A stretch of DNA of 42,974 bases from JACKII01 sp963974445 (lineage in GTDB: Bacteria; Pseudomonadota; Alphaproteobacteria; Bin95): assembly GCA_963974445.1 (NCBI GenBank), contig CAXBDI010000019.1, positions 1-42,974 of the forward strand, in the 5' to 3' direction. The translations under genes were made by a program, and so were the position numbers. Positions 7,716 to 16,238 of this stretch are shown here, one piece after another; position 1 is the stretch's first letter, and every line of letters begins with the position of its first letter. The notes under the pieces are model-generated. The model did not search any database. It worked only from the letters and a program-made list of their open reading frames with translations, and was not told where the DNA came from.

Positions 7716-8431
7716 GCAAGGGGCCGCCCGGCCAGGCGATAGCCAATGCCGCGCACGGTTTGCAGCCAGGCGGGATTGCGTGGATCGGCCTCGACCTTCT
7801 TGCGTAGCCTCGCGACCTGCACATCGACCGCCCGCAATGTCGTCCCCTCGCCCAAAGCGTCGGCCAGGTCGTCGCGGCTGACCTCATCGCCGAGCCGTGT
7901 TGCCAGATAGCGCAGCAGCCGCTGTTCCTGCGGCGTCAGTTGCACTCGCTCCTCGCCTTGGGACAGCAAGCCCGTCGCCACATCCAGCACGTAGGGCCCC
8001 AAGGCCAGACGTTCCGGTGCAGCCGGCAACGGCACGCCGCCGTTGGCGTTAGCCATGGTGCGACGCCGCAAAATCCGTTCGATCCGCAGCAGCAGCTCGC
8101 GCGGATCGAACGGCTTGGCGACATAATCCTCCGCGCCGGTGGAAAGGCCGTTCACCCGCTCCTCCGGTTCGTCCAGGGCGGTGATTAGCAGCACCGGCGG
8201 GCCGTCGTCCTGTTTGGCCAATTCCTCTGCCAGCACCAGGCCGTTTTCGCCCGGCATCATGATGTCGAGCACCACCAAATCGAAAGTGAGCGAGGCCAGC
8301 TTCGCCCTGGCTTCCGCCGAGTCGTGGGCCGCCATCGCCACATAGCCAGCATTGGTCAGATAGCGGCACAGCAGGGTCGCCAGCCGGCGGTCGTCATCGA
8401 CGACGAAGATGTGAACGGCATCGGCGGTCAT
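7712..8431 (-). CDS. OmpR-family response regulator
   Basis: The 239-residue protein has an N-terminal receiver domain (acidic pair at VVDDDRR, phosphoacceptor Asp56 in LVVLDIMMPGENG, conserved Thr in LLITALDE, Lys in AKPFDPRE) and a C-terminal winged-helix DNA-binding domain (about 140-235: LTPQEQRLLRYLATR, the recognition helix region around RAVDVQVARLRKKVE, then RGIGYRL). It should activate or repress genes after phosphorylation by the kinase encoded immediately downstream (4 bp overlap). It starts 23 bp after the metallophosphoesterase gene, so all three may be co-transcribed. Targets cannot be read from the window. Confidence 0.93.
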   Translation of the reverse strand: MTADAVHIFVVDDDRRLATLLCRYLTNAGYVAMAAHDSAEARAKLASLTFDLVVLDIMMPGENGLVLAEELAKQDDGPPVLLITALDEPEERVNGLSTGAEDYVAKPFDPRELLLRIERILRRRTMANANGGVPLPAAPERLALGPYVLDVATGLLSQGEERVQLTPQEQRLLRYLATRLGDEVSRDDLADALGEGTTLRAVDVQVARLRKKVEADPRNPAWLQTVRGIGYRLAGRPLA

Positions 8432-8454
8432 GGCGCCATGCTACCCATACCGGC

Positions 8455-9291
8455 CTAGGCAAGACCAGCAGGTTGTGCCGGCTCCAGCGCGCCGCCAAGG
8501 CGAACGGGCTCAATTGCCAGCGCCTTGCCACCGCTGCCCACGCGGACCAGGCAGCCGCAGAGTGTGCCCTCACCTTCCGCCGGAGTCAGACGATCCGACG
8601 GCAACTTGCGCGTGAAGCGATAGACCGCCGGCTCTGCCTTCATGCCGATGACCGAGCGGTAGTCGCCGGTCATGCCGGCATCGGACTGATAGGCAGTGCC
8701 GCCGGCCATGACGTGGTGATCGGCGGTCGGAACGTGCGTGTGGGTGCCGACGACGGCGGAGACGCGGCCATCCAGGTAATGACCCATCGCCATTTTCTCG
8801 CTCGTGGTCTCCCCGTGCACATCGACCAGGATCGCGTCAACGGCACCGCCGAGCGGCGCTTGCTTCAGCACTTTGTCAATGGCCGGAAACGGATCGTCCA
8901 TGGCATCCATGAACAGGCGCAGCATGACATTGGCCACCAACACGCGCTTGCCGGTCCGCCCCACCGTGGCATAGGCGCCGTTGCCCGGCGTGCCTTTCGG
9001 ATAATTCAGCGGGCGCAACAACCGCGGCTCGGAATCGATGAAACCGAGGATTTCCCGTTGATCCCACACATGATTGCCGGTGGTGATGACGTCCACGCCC
9101 ATATCGAAAAACTGCGCGCAGATGGCCGGCGTGATGCCAAATCCATGCGCGGAGTTCTCGCCGTTCAAAATGACCAGTTCCGGCCGGTGCGCCGCAATCA
9201 GGCCCGGCAGATGCTCCGCTGCGGCATCGCGGCCGCTGCGGCCGACGACGTCGCCGACGAATAGCAGAGAAAATGGGCTTGCATCGGTCAT
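8455..9291 (-). CDS. TIGR00282/YmdB-like metallophosphoesterase
   Basis: The 278-residue protein belongs to the YmdB/DR1281 metallophosphoesterase family: LFVGDVVGRSGRD at the N terminus, LNGENSAHGFGIT, ITTGNHVWDQRE, VDVHGETTSEK and VGTHTHVPTAD supply the dinuclear metal ligands. Characterised members hydrolyse 2',3'-cyclic nucleotides, and B. subtilis YmdB affects biofilm and motility decisions. The protein is cytoplasmic and of full family length. In many alphaproteobacteria this gene follows zapA, 6S RNA and 5-formyl-THF cyclo-ligase; here it follows zapA and 6S RNA directly. The in vivo substrate is unknown. Confidence 0.88.
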   Translation of the reverse strand: MTDASPFSLLFVGDVVGRSGRDAAAEHLPGLIAAHRPELVILNGENSAHGFGITPAICAQFFDMGVDVITTGNHVWDQREILGFIDSEPRLLRPLNYPKGTPGNGAYATVGRTGKRVLVANVMLRLFMDAMDDPFPAIDKVLKQAPLGGAVDAILVDVHGETTSEKMAMGHYLDGRVSAVVGTHTHVPTADHHVMAGGTAYQSDAGMTGDYRSVIGMKAEPAVYRFTRKLPSDRLTPAEGEGTLCGCLVRVGSGGKALAIEPVRLGGALEPAQPAGLA

Positions 9292-9345
9292 AGGCTAGGT
9301 ACCTGGCCCAACGGGCCAGAAGTATGGGCGCCGCAGGTTATGCAA

Positions 9346-9517
9346 AGAGGTGTGGAGGAGCCGCTATGGCCGCTGGCGTGATAAGCTCCTGGGTCCGTTT
9401 TCTAAGGTGGGCGTCACGTACTGCGACCAGGATCGCAGCAGCGGCAACACCCCGGACCAGAGGCTATCGACCCCGGGGCTTTACGTGCCTGGCGCGCCAA
9501 GCAGCCCCACACGCTCT
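9346..9517 (-). ncRNA. ssrS: 6S RNA
   Basis: The gap between zapA and the phosphoesterase, where alphaproteobacteria keep 6S RNA, folds on the minus strand into one long interrupted hairpin. Closing stem: AGAG(C)GUGUGG at 9517-9507 pairs with CCACACCUCU ending at 9346, then GCUGCU with AGCGGC. UGGCG/CGCCA continues the stem. A large central bubble follows, then CUGGUCCG pairs with CGGACC(C)AG, GGGUGU with ACGCCC, and an apical hairpin CUGCGA/UCGCAG. This is the 6S fold that mimics an open promoter and binds sigma-70 RNA polymerase. Ends are estimated from the closing stem (about 172 nt). It lies 4 bp past the zapA stop codon and may be processed from the zapA transcript. Confidence 0.85.
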
Positions 9518-9521
9518 CTAT

Positions 9522-9932
9522 CTAGTCTGCCGCCGGTGCTTCGGCAAGCGCGCCTAATGACCCGGATAGCATTGTCAGCCGGCTGCTCATGCTTTCAGCC
9601 CACAGGCGCAACGCCGCGTTCTCCGCCCGCAGCGCCTCGCAATCGGCTTGCAAGGATTCGGCCATGCTGCGCAGAGCGGCACTTTCCTCACCCTGTGGAT
9701 TGGCAGGCGGAGGCCCAGCCCGCGCATCGTCGCTGGCAGCCTGCAATTCGTCGAGCAGCGCGATTGCGGCAATCACCAGCAGTTGCCGGTCGTCGGCGCC
9801 TGGAACCGCCGATGCCAGCGGTTGTACCCGCTGATCCAGCAGGGCTGCGACCTGTTGCAGATGGCCCTCCTGCCCCGCGGCACACCGAAGCGTATAGCGG
9901 CGGGAGGCGACCGAAAACGTAACGTCAGGCAT
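9522..9932 (-). CDS. zapA: Cell division protein ZapA
   Basis: ZapA binds FtsZ and bundles its filaments at the division site. The 136-residue protein starts with the typical strand MPDVTFSVASRRYTLRCAAGQEGHLQQVAALLDQRV and has the RQLLVIAAIALLDELQ helix, followed by a long coiled-coil (about 85-120) that mediates oligomerisation. An insert rich in Ala/Gly/Pro (about 70-82) separates the two. It is slightly longer than E. coli ZapA (109). It is upstream of 6S RNA on the same strand and divergent from tkt across 144 bp. Confidence 0.85.
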   Translation of the reverse strand: MPDVTFSVASRRYTLRCAAGQEGHLQQVAALLDQRVQPLASAVPGADDRQLLVIAAIALLDELQAASDDARAGPPPANPQGEESAALRSMAESLQADCEALRAENAALRLWAESMSSRLTMLSGSLGALAEAPAAD

Positions 9933-10076
9933 AGCGTACTTTCGCTCATGACCGGTGCGGAACTTGCGCGCTTGACGATACCGGGCAAGGCCGCCATGTT
10001 CCGCGCCGAAGGCGCTGTTCTAACAGGAACCGGGCGCCCGTGCTAGCCTGCCTCCCGTATTGAAGACGGAGTCCGA

Positions 10077-12086
10077 TTGCAGCCCATGGCGCAGGACCCT
10101 AAACGCGAATTAGACACTCTGCGCCAGATGGCGAACGCCATCCGCGCCCTGTCGATGGACGCTGTGGAAGCGGCGAACAGCGGCCATCCCGGCATGCCCA
10201 TGGGCATGGCGGATGCTGCGACGGTGCTGTGGACCCAGTTCCTGAAGCACGACCCAAAGGCGCCGCGCTGGGCCGACCGCGACCGCTTTGTGCTGTCGGC
10301 GGGTCACGGCTCGATGCTGCTCTACAGCCTGCTGCACCTGACCGGCTACGAGGATTGCCGGCTGGAGGACCTGAAGAATTTCCGCCAGCTCGACGCGCCG
10401 ACCGCCGGTCATCCCGAGTATGGTCATCTGGCCGGCATCGAGACCACGACCGGCCCGCTTGGCCAAGGGCTGGCCAATGCGGTCGGCATGGCGATGGCAG
10501 AGCGGCATTTGCGCGCCGAGTATGGCCGCGAACTGGTCGATCACTACACCTACGTCATCGCCGGCGACGGCTGCCTGATGGAGGGCATCAGCCACGAGGC
10601 CGCCAGCATGGCCGGCCATCAGAAGCTGGGCCGCCTGGTCGTGCTGTTCGACGACAATGGCATCTCCATCGACGGCCCGACCTCGTTGAGCGTATCCGAG
10701 GACCACACCCAACGCTTCCTGGCCTATGGCTGGCATGTGGAAAGCGTCGATGGTCATGATATGGCGGCGGTGGCCGGCGCGATTGAGGCTGCCAAGGCCG
10801 ACGCCCGCCCCTCTCTCATCCGCTGCAAGACCACCATCGGCTTCGGCGCGCCGAAGAAAGCAGGCACCGCCGGCGCGCACGGCTCGCCCCTGGGCAAGGA
10901 CGAGATTTCGGGCGCACGGCAGGCTCTGGATTGGCCCTATCCGCCGTTCGAAATCCCGGATGCCGTGCGCGATGCCTGGCTCCAAGCGGGCACACGATCG
11001 GCCGACAGTCATGGGGCATGGGCGAAACGCCTGGAGGCCTCCGAGCGCAAAATGGAGTTTCTGGCGCGGATGGACGGTGTGGTGAACTCCGCCCTCGACG
11101 CCCGCACTCATGAGATCAAGACCGCGATGCGCGCCAGCGGCAAGGGTCCCGCCACCCGCGCCGCCTCCCAGGAGACGCTGGAGATTTTGGTCGAGGCGTT
11201 CCCTTGGATGGTGGGCGGTTCGGCCGACCTGACCGGCTCCAACAACACCAAAACCGGCGCGCTCAGCCCGCAAACCGCGGACAACCCGAAGGGCCGCTAC
11301 ATCTATTACGGTGTGCGCGAGCACGGCATGGCGTCGGCGATGAACGGCATGGCGCTGCACGGGGGCATCATCCCCTATGGCGGCACGTTCCTGGTGTTCA
11401 GCGACTACTCGCGCCCGGCGATCCGCCTCGCGGCGCTGATGGGCATCCGGGTCATTCACGTGATGACCCATGACAGCATCGGCCTCGGCGAAGACGGCCC
11501 GACGCACCAGCCGGTGGAGCATCTGGCGGCCTTGCGCGCCATCCCGAACCTGCTGGTCATGCGTCCCGCCGATGCGGTAGAGACGGCGGAATGCTGGCAG
11601 ATCGCGTTAGAGCACACGCACACGCCCAGCGTGATCGCGCTGACCCGCCAGGGGCTGAAGCTGCAACGGACGGAGGCCGATACGGTCAATAAATCCCGCA
11701 GCGGCGCTTACATTCTGGCGGATGCGGCGGACGGCAAGCCCGCCGTGACCCTGGTCGCCAGCGGCTCTGAGGTTGAAATCGCCATGGACGCCCGCGACGC
11801 GTTGCAGGCCGATGGCATCGCCGCCCGAGTCGTCTCCATGCCCTGCATGGAGCTGTTCGCGGAACAGGCACCAGAAGTTCGCGCCAAAATTCTGCCGAAA
11901 AACGCCCCTATCATCGCGGTCGAAGCGGCGGTCGGTCAGGGTTGGGATCGCTGGACCGGTGCCACTGAGCACTTTGTCGGCATGAGCACCTTCGGCGCAT
12001 CCGCACCCTACAAGCAACTTTACGAACGCTTCGGCATTACCGCCGAGGCCGTGGCCGCCCGCGCCAAACAGGCGTTGGCCGGCTAG
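10077..12086 (+). CDS. tkt: Transketolase
   Basis: Transketolase moves two-carbon ketol units between sugar phosphates in the pentose phosphate or Calvin cycle. The 669-residue product has full family length. Landmarks: EAANSGHPGMPMGMA near residue 31, the thiamine diphosphate/Mg motif GDGCLMEG (163-170), FDDNGISIDG, and in the pyrimidine domain YYGVREHGMASAMNG and the GEDGPTHQP segment. The TTG at 10077 sits 5 bp after GGAG (10068-10071), while the in-frame ATG at 10086 would be 14 bp away, so I favour TTG although the ATG (666 residues) is possible. It is divergent from zapA and is followed by a terminator-like hairpin and then gap. Confidence 0.96.
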   Translation: MQPMAQDPKRELDTLRQMANAIRALSMDAVEAANSGHPGMPMGMADAATVLWTQFLKHDPKAPRWADRDRFVLSAGHGSMLLYSLLHLTGYEDCRLEDLKNFRQLDAPTAGHPEYGHLAGIETTTGPLGQGLANAVGMAMAERHLRAEYGRELVDHYTYVIAGDGCLMEGISHEAASMAGHQKLGRLVVLFDDNGISIDGPTSLSVSEDHTQRFLAYGWHVESVDGHDMAAVAGAIEAAKADARPSLIRCKTTIGFGAPKKAGTAGAHGSPLGKDEISGARQALDWPYPPFEIPDAVRDAWLQAGTRSADSHGAWAKRLEASERKMEFLARMDGVVNSALDARTHEIKTAMRASGKGPATRAASQETLEILVEAFPWMVGGSADLTGSNNTKTGALSPQTADNPKGRYIYYGVREHGMASAMNGMALHGGIIPYGGTFLVFSDYSRPAIRLAALMGIRVIHVMTHDSIGLGEDGPTHQPVEHLAALRAIPNLLVMRPADAVETAECWQIALEHTHTPSVIALTRQGLKLQRTEADTVNKSRSGAYILADAADGKPAVTLVASGSEVEIAMDARDALQADGIAARVVSMPCMELFAEQAPEVRAKILPKNAPIIAVEAAVGQGWDRWTGATEHFVGMSTFGASAPYKQLYERFGITAEAVAARAKQALAG

Positions 12087-12100
12087 TCGGCATTTTTTTT
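12078..12100 (+). terminator. Intrinsic terminator after tkt
   Basis: GCCG (12078-12081) and CGGC (12088-12091) form a short GC stem, extendable by a G-U pair, overlapping the tkt stop codon and followed by A and eight consecutive T (12093-12100). The T run is by far the strongest seen in the window. The stem is short, so termination may be partial, allowing read-through into gap. Confidence 0.5.
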
Positions 12101-12146
12101 ATCGAGGCCGCGCCCCGGTGGCCGGCCGCTTCTATGGAGGTAAGGC

Positions 12147-13151
12147 ATGGCCATTCGGGTAGCAATCAACGGTTTCGGCCGCATCGGGCGCATGGTGTTC
12201 CGCGCGGCGATGGAAGCGCAGCGGGACGATCTGGAGTTCGTCGCGATCAACGACCTGGGCTCCCCGGAAATCAACGCCCACCTGCTGAAATACGACTCGG
12301 TCCATGGCCGCCTGAACCAGGACGTCAGCGTCGAGGGCGACACCATCCGCGTCGGCGACCGCTCGGTCAAAGTCTGCGCCGAACGCGACCCGAAAAACCT
12401 GCCATGGGGCGAGATGGGCATCGACGTGGTGATGGAATGCACCGGCATCTTCACCAAGCGCGAGCAGGCGGCCATGCACCTGAAAGCGGGAGCGAAGAAA
12501 GTCCTGATCTCGGCCCCGGCCACCGGCGCCGATCTGACCGTCGTCTATGGCGTGAACCATCACAAGATTACGGCGGCGCACACCGTCATCTCCAACGCGT
12601 CCTGCACCACCAACTGCCTCGCCCCGGTCGCGCACGTGCTGAACCAGGCGATGGGCATCGAGCGCGGCTACATGACGACGATCCACGCCTACACCGGCGA
12701 TCAGAAGCTGCACGACACCCTGCACAGCGACATCCGCCGCGCCCGCGCCGGTGCCGTCAGCCTGATCCCAACCTCCACCGGCGCCGCCAAGGCCGTGGGT
12801 GAGGTTCTGCCGGAGTTGAAGGGCAAGCTGGACGGCACCTCCATCCGGGTGCCGACCGCCAACGTCTCGGTCGTCGACCTGAAATTCGTGCCGACCCGCC
12901 CGACCACGGTCGAAGAGGTCAACGACGCCATCCGCAAGGCTGCCACGAACGAACTGGCCGGCGTGCTGGGCATCAATGACGAGGCGCTGGTGTCCTGCGA
13001 CTTCAACCACAACCCGTTGTCCAGCGTGTTCGACGCCACCCAGACCCAGGTGATCGACGGTACTCTGGTGCGCATTCTGTCCTGGTATGACAACGAATGG
13101 GGCTTCTCCAACCGTATGTTGGACACCGCCGCCGTCTACGGCCGCGCCTAA
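12147..13151 (+). CDS. gap: Glyceraldehyde-3-phosphate dehydrogenase, type I
   Basis: GAPDH interconverts glyceraldehyde-3-phosphate and 1,3-bisphosphoglycerate with NAD(P). The 334-residue protein begins with the Rossmann motif INGFGRIGR, has the catalytic cysteine Cys153 in NASCTTNCLAP, and ends with WYDNEWGFSNRMLD. GGAGGT (12135-12140) is a strong SD. Residues at the second strand (AINDLGSP) include the Asp that favours NAD. The gene sits between tkt and a class I aldolase, an alphaproteobacterial cluster that usually also includes pgk; pgk is absent here. Confidence 0.97.
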   Translation: MAIRVAINGFGRIGRMVFRAAMEAQRDDLEFVAINDLGSPEINAHLLKYDSVHGRLNQDVSVEGDTIRVGDRSVKVCAERDPKNLPWGEMGIDVVMECTGIFTKREQAAMHLKAGAKKVLISAPATGADLTVVYGVNHHKITAAHTVISNASCTTNCLAPVAHVLNQAMGIERGYMTTIHAYTGDQKLHDTLHSDIRRARAGAVSLIPTSTGAAKAVGEVLPELKGKLDGTSIRVPTANVSVVDLKFVPTRPTTVEEVNDAIRKAATNELAGVLGINDEALVSCDFNHNPLSSVFDATQTQVIDGTLVRILSWYDNEWGFSNRMLDTAAVYGRA

Positions 13152-13179
13152 GCGCATCGAAGAGGAAAGGTTTACGCCC

Positions 13180-14094
13180 ATGAAAACCACCCAAAAAGTC
13201 CGCAAAATCCTCGCCAATTACGAGAGCGACAACCCCGGCACCAAGGGCAACCTCGCCCGCATCCTGATGCAGGGCAAGCTGGGCGGCACCGGCCGCCTGG
13301 TGATTCTGCCGGTCGACCAGGGCTTCGAGCACGGCCCGGCCCGCAGCTTTGCGCCGAACCCGGCCGGCTACGACCCGCACTACCACTTTCAGCTGGCCAT
13401 CGACGCCGGCCTGAGCGCCTTTGCCGCCCCGCTCGGCATGATCGAGGCCGGCGCCGACACGTTTGCCGGCCAGGTGCCGACCATCCTGAAGGTCAACAGC
13501 GCCAACAGTCTGGCCCGGATGAAGGATCAGGCGATCACCGGCTCGGTCGGCGACGCGCTGCGCCTCGGCTGCTCCGCCATCGGCTTCACCATCTACCCCG
13601 CCTCCGACGATCAGTTCGAGATGATGGAGGAAATCCGCGAGATGGCGGAGGAGGCCAAGTCCGCCGGCCTCGCCGTCGTCATCTGGTCCTACCCGCGCGG
13701 CGGCGACCTGACCAAGGAGGCCGAAACCGCGGTCGACATCTGCGCTTATGCGGCGCACATGGCCGCTCTTCTCGGCGCGCACATCATCAAGGTGAAGCCG
13801 CCAACCGCCGCCATCGGTCTGGACGCGGCCAAGAAGGCGTATGCGGGCATCGACACCTCCACCCTGGCCAAACGGATCGAGCACGTGGTGCAGTCCTGCT
13901 TCAATGGCCGCCGCATTGTCGTCTTCTCCGGCGGCGAGGCGAAAGACCTGAAGGGCATTCTCAGCGAAATCAGCGAGTTGGCCGCGGGCGGTGCCACCGG
14001 CTCCATCATCGGCCGCAACACCTTCCAGCGCCCGCGCGACGAGGCGATTGCCATGCTCAACCAGATCATCGATATCTACAAGGGCAAGGGCTGA
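13180..14094 (+). CDS. Class I fructose-bisphosphate aldolase (DhnA/FbaB type)
   Basis: This 304-residue TIM-barrel enzyme cleaves fructose-1,6-bisphosphate to dihydroxyacetone phosphate and glyceraldehyde-3-phosphate through a Schiff base. It resembles the DhnA/archaeal-type class I family: LVILPVDQGFEHGP (40-53), the barrel strand VVIWSYPRGG, the Schiff-base lysine region HIIKVKPP (K204 or K206) and the phosphate-binding VFSGGEAK. It is unrelated to class II metal aldolases. The ATG at 13180 follows AGAGGAAAGG (13161-13170) and lies 28 bp after gap. The open frame extends upstream to 13087 inside gap, but that would be a spurious extension. Its product feeds gap and tpiA. Confidence 0.92.
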   Translation: MKTTQKVRKILANYESDNPGTKGNLARILMQGKLGGTGRLVILPVDQGFEHGPARSFAPNPAGYDPHYHFQLAIDAGLSAFAAPLGMIEAGADTFAGQVPTILKVNSANSLARMKDQAITGSVGDALRLGCSAIGFTIYPASDDQFEMMEEIREMAEEAKSAGLAVVIWSYPRGGDLTKEAETAVDICAYAAHMAALLGAHIIKVKPPTAAIGLDAAKKAYAGIDTSTLAKRIEHVVQSCFNGRRIVVFSGGEAKDLKGILSEISELAAGGATGSIIGRNTFQRPRDEAIAMLNQIIDIYKGKG

Positions 14095-14101
14095 GGAACT
14101 C

Positions 14102-14225
14102 CTGTTCCCTGGAGCTTGCAAAGCAAGCATCCGGGGCCGCCATCGGCGCACGAACACCGCCCTCGCTTGTGTTCGCGAAGATATAGCGATCCCGGCTCAC
14201 CGCTCTGCGGCGGTCGGGAAACACG
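14102..14225. repeat. Palindromic intergenic repeat, copy A
   Basis: The gap between fba and thiE contains an element that begins CTGTTCCC and ends GGGAAACAC, i.e. inverted ends, and shares its interior landmarks (CCGGGGCCGC, TGTTCGC, a CCCGGCTC block) in the same order with the element at 23826-23937. The copy is about 124 bp. Such paired-hairpin elements resemble REP/BIME-type intergenic repeats. Confidence 0.6.
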
Positions 14226-14266
14226 TCCCCGGATAGTGGATCCGCTGCTCCGGGGATCATTACCAT

Positions 14267-14929
14267 GTGAGGCGCCCTACATTGGTCGACGATGACCGTT
14301 TCATCTACCTGATCTCACCGGAATCGGTCACGACCCCTGCGGAACTCGACGCGTTCGCAGCGGCGCTGGAGGCGGCCCTCGCCAACGGCCATGTCGCCGC
14401 ATTCCAATTGCGCCTAAAGAACGTCCCCGACGACTGGATCGAGACTGCCACCAAACGCCTGCAACCAATCTGCCAGGCCCAGGACGTCGCCTTCATCCTG
14501 AACGACCGGCCCGACCTCGCCGTCAAACTCGGCTGCGATGGCGCCCACGTCTCGGCGGATGAAGATATGCCCTTCGCCAAGGCCCGCGAAATCCTGGGGC
14601 CGGACCTTATCCTGGGCGCCACCTGCCGCGCCAGCCGCGACCTGGCGTTCGAGGCGGGCGAGGCCGGTGCCGACTACGTCGCCTTCGGCGCGTTCTTCCC
14701 CAGTTCCAGCAAAGACGCCAAAAGCCGCACGACGACGGAAATCCTGGAATGGTGGAGTGAGATCGCCGTCCTCCCCTCCGTCGCCATCGGCGGCCTGACC
14801 GCGGAAAACTGCGGCCCGGTCTACAAGGCCGGAGCGGATTATATCTGCGTCGTCTCCGCCGTCTGGGACCATCCGGACGGCCCCGCCGCCGGCGTGCAGG
14901 CGCTGATCGAGGCCTGCACCGCCGCCTGA
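14267..14929 (+). CDS. thiE: Thiamine phosphate synthase ThiE
   Basis: ThiE joins the thiazole and pyrimidine halves to make thiamine monophosphate. The 220-residue TIM-barrel protein shows FQLRLKN near residue 47, the FILNDRPDLAVKLGCDGAHVS strand-loop, ILGATCRASRDLA, ADYVAFGAFFPSSSK and SVAIGGLTAENC, matching the ThiE/TenI family. Since TenI-like relatives share much of this pattern, catalytic identity is likely but not certain. The GTG at 14267 is the first start after the upstream repeat element; no strong SD is visible. No TPP riboswitch is seen upstream. Location after tkt-gap-fba is usual for alphaproteobacteria. Confidence 0.82.
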   Translation: MRRPTLVDDDRFIYLISPESVTTPAELDAFAAALEAALANGHVAAFQLRLKNVPDDWIETATKRLQPICQAQDVAFILNDRPDLAVKLGCDGAHVSADEDMPFAKAREILGPDLILGATCRASRDLAFEAGEAGADYVAFGAFFPSSSKDAKSRTTTEILEWWSEIAVLPSVAIGGLTAENCGPVYKAGADYICVVSAVWDHPDGPAAGVQALIEACTAA

Positions 14930-14945
14930 GCTGAGGCCCCGCTCC

Positions 14946-16094
14946 TTACCCGACAAACTCCCGGATAATCGCCGCGCGGTTCTCGTCGACGGCGGGGGCG
15001 GTCTTGCGGTGGCCGCTGTCTTCATAGCCGGATAGCTTGATCGGGTTGCCCGCCACCTTCATCTCGCCGAAGGTCGGATCATCGACCGTCACCAGCATCT
15101 GGCGCGGCTGCATCTGTGGATGCTCCATGATGTCGGCGACATTGTTGACCTTGGAGGCGGGAATGCCGGCGGCATCCAACTCCCCCAGCCAATCAGCAGT
15201 GGTGCGCGTCATCAACTCCGCCTCGATTAGTTGGCCGAGCTCTTCGTGATGCTCAGTGCGGCTGCCGTTCGAGGTGAAGCGCTGGTCGGTCTTCAGATCC
15301 TCGCGCCCGACGATGTCGCAAAAGCGCTTGTACATGACGTCGTTGCCGGCGGCGATGATCAGATGACTGTCCAGAGTCTTGAACACCTGGAACGGCGTGA
15401 TCGACGGATGCCGCCCGCCCAAAGGCCCCGGAATCTCGCCGGTCGCCGCATAGCGGGCAATCGCGTTCTCCATCAGCGAGACCTGGCAATCCAGCATCGA
15501 AACATCGACCTTGCGCGCCTCGCCGGTGTTGGCGCGGTCATAGATGGCGGAGACGATGCCGATGGTGGTGTAGAGTCCGGCGCCCAGATCGCCGATGGAG
15601 AGGCCGACGCGGGTCGGCTCGCCGCCCGGCTGGCCGGTGATGCTCATGATGCCGCCCATCGCCTGCACCACCATGTCATAGGCCGGCCGCTTCGCATGCG
15701 GGCCGGTGTGGCCGAAACCACTGCAGGCCGCATAGATCAGGTTCGGGTATTTCGGGTGCAGGTCGTCCCAACCATAACCCAGCTTTTCCATGGTGCCGGG
15801 CCGGAAGTTCTCCACTACCACGTCGGATTTGGCCAGCATCGCCTCGAAAATAGCGCGGTCGCCCTCGTCCTTCAGGTTCAGGCCGATGCTCTCCTTGCCG
15901 CGGTTGACGCTGATGAAATAGGCGGACTTTCCGGCCTTGAACGGGCCATAGGCGCGGGCGTCGTCGCCGGTGCCGGGCGTCTCCACCTTGATCACCCGCG
16001 CCCCCAATTCCGACAGCAGCAGGGTGGAATACGGCCCGGCGAGCACGCGGGTCAGGTCGATAACGGTGATACCGGAAAGCGGGCCAGCGGGCAT
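14946..16094 (-). CDS. CaiB/BaiF family (class III) CoA-transferase
   Basis: Class III CoA-transferases move CoA between acids through an aspartyl-CoA intermediate. The 382-residue protein starts MPAGPLSGITVIDLTRVLAGPYSTLLLSELGARVIKVE, a family signature, has NRGKESIGLNLK, the candidate catalytic Asp140 in RPAYDMVVQAMGG, and GEARKVDVSMLDCQVSL and GRHPSITPFQVF. The ATG at 16094 follows AGAGGA by 9 bp; the open frame reaches 16226 but the added 44 residues are not family-like. No partner genes for a defined pathway are adjacent, so the acyl substrate cannot be named. It converges on thiE with 16 bp between. Confidence 0.9.
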   Translation of the reverse strand: MPAGPLSGITVIDLTRVLAGPYSTLLLSELGARVIKVETPGTGDDARAYGPFKAGKSAYFISVNRGKESIGLNLKDEGDRAIFEAMLAKSDVVVENFRPGTMEKLGYGWDDLHPKYPNLIYAACSGFGHTGPHAKRPAYDMVVQAMGGIMSITGQPGGEPTRVGLSIGDLGAGLYTTIGIVSAIYDRANTGEARKVDVSMLDCQVSLMENAIARYAATGEIPGPLGGRHPSITPFQVFKTLDSHLIIAAGNDVMYKRFCDIVGREDLKTDQRFTSNGSRTEHHEELGQLIEAELMTRTTADWLGELDAAGIPASKVNNVADIMEHPQMQPRQMLVTVDDPTFGEMKVAGNPIKLSGYEDSGHRKTAPAVDENRAAIIREFVG

Positions 16095-16238
16095 GGGGCG
16101 GATTCCTCTACGGTCGAATGGGCAATGTTCGTCCGCGCGAAAATAGGCAAGGCCACCCGCGACGTCACGGGATTTGTTTTCGCGCGTTCCACAGATTAAC
16201 GGTGAATTCGGCGCAATGCGGCACACACGGCGAGCAGT

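Noticed and set aside
10110..11522. 470-codon minus-strand frame opposite tkt
   Set aside because: Antisense shadow of transketolase with no recognisable protein features.
14095..14266. Possible TPP riboswitch upstream of thiE
   Set aside because: The conserved CUGAGA-type motif of the THI element is not present; the spacer is filled by a palindromic repeat.
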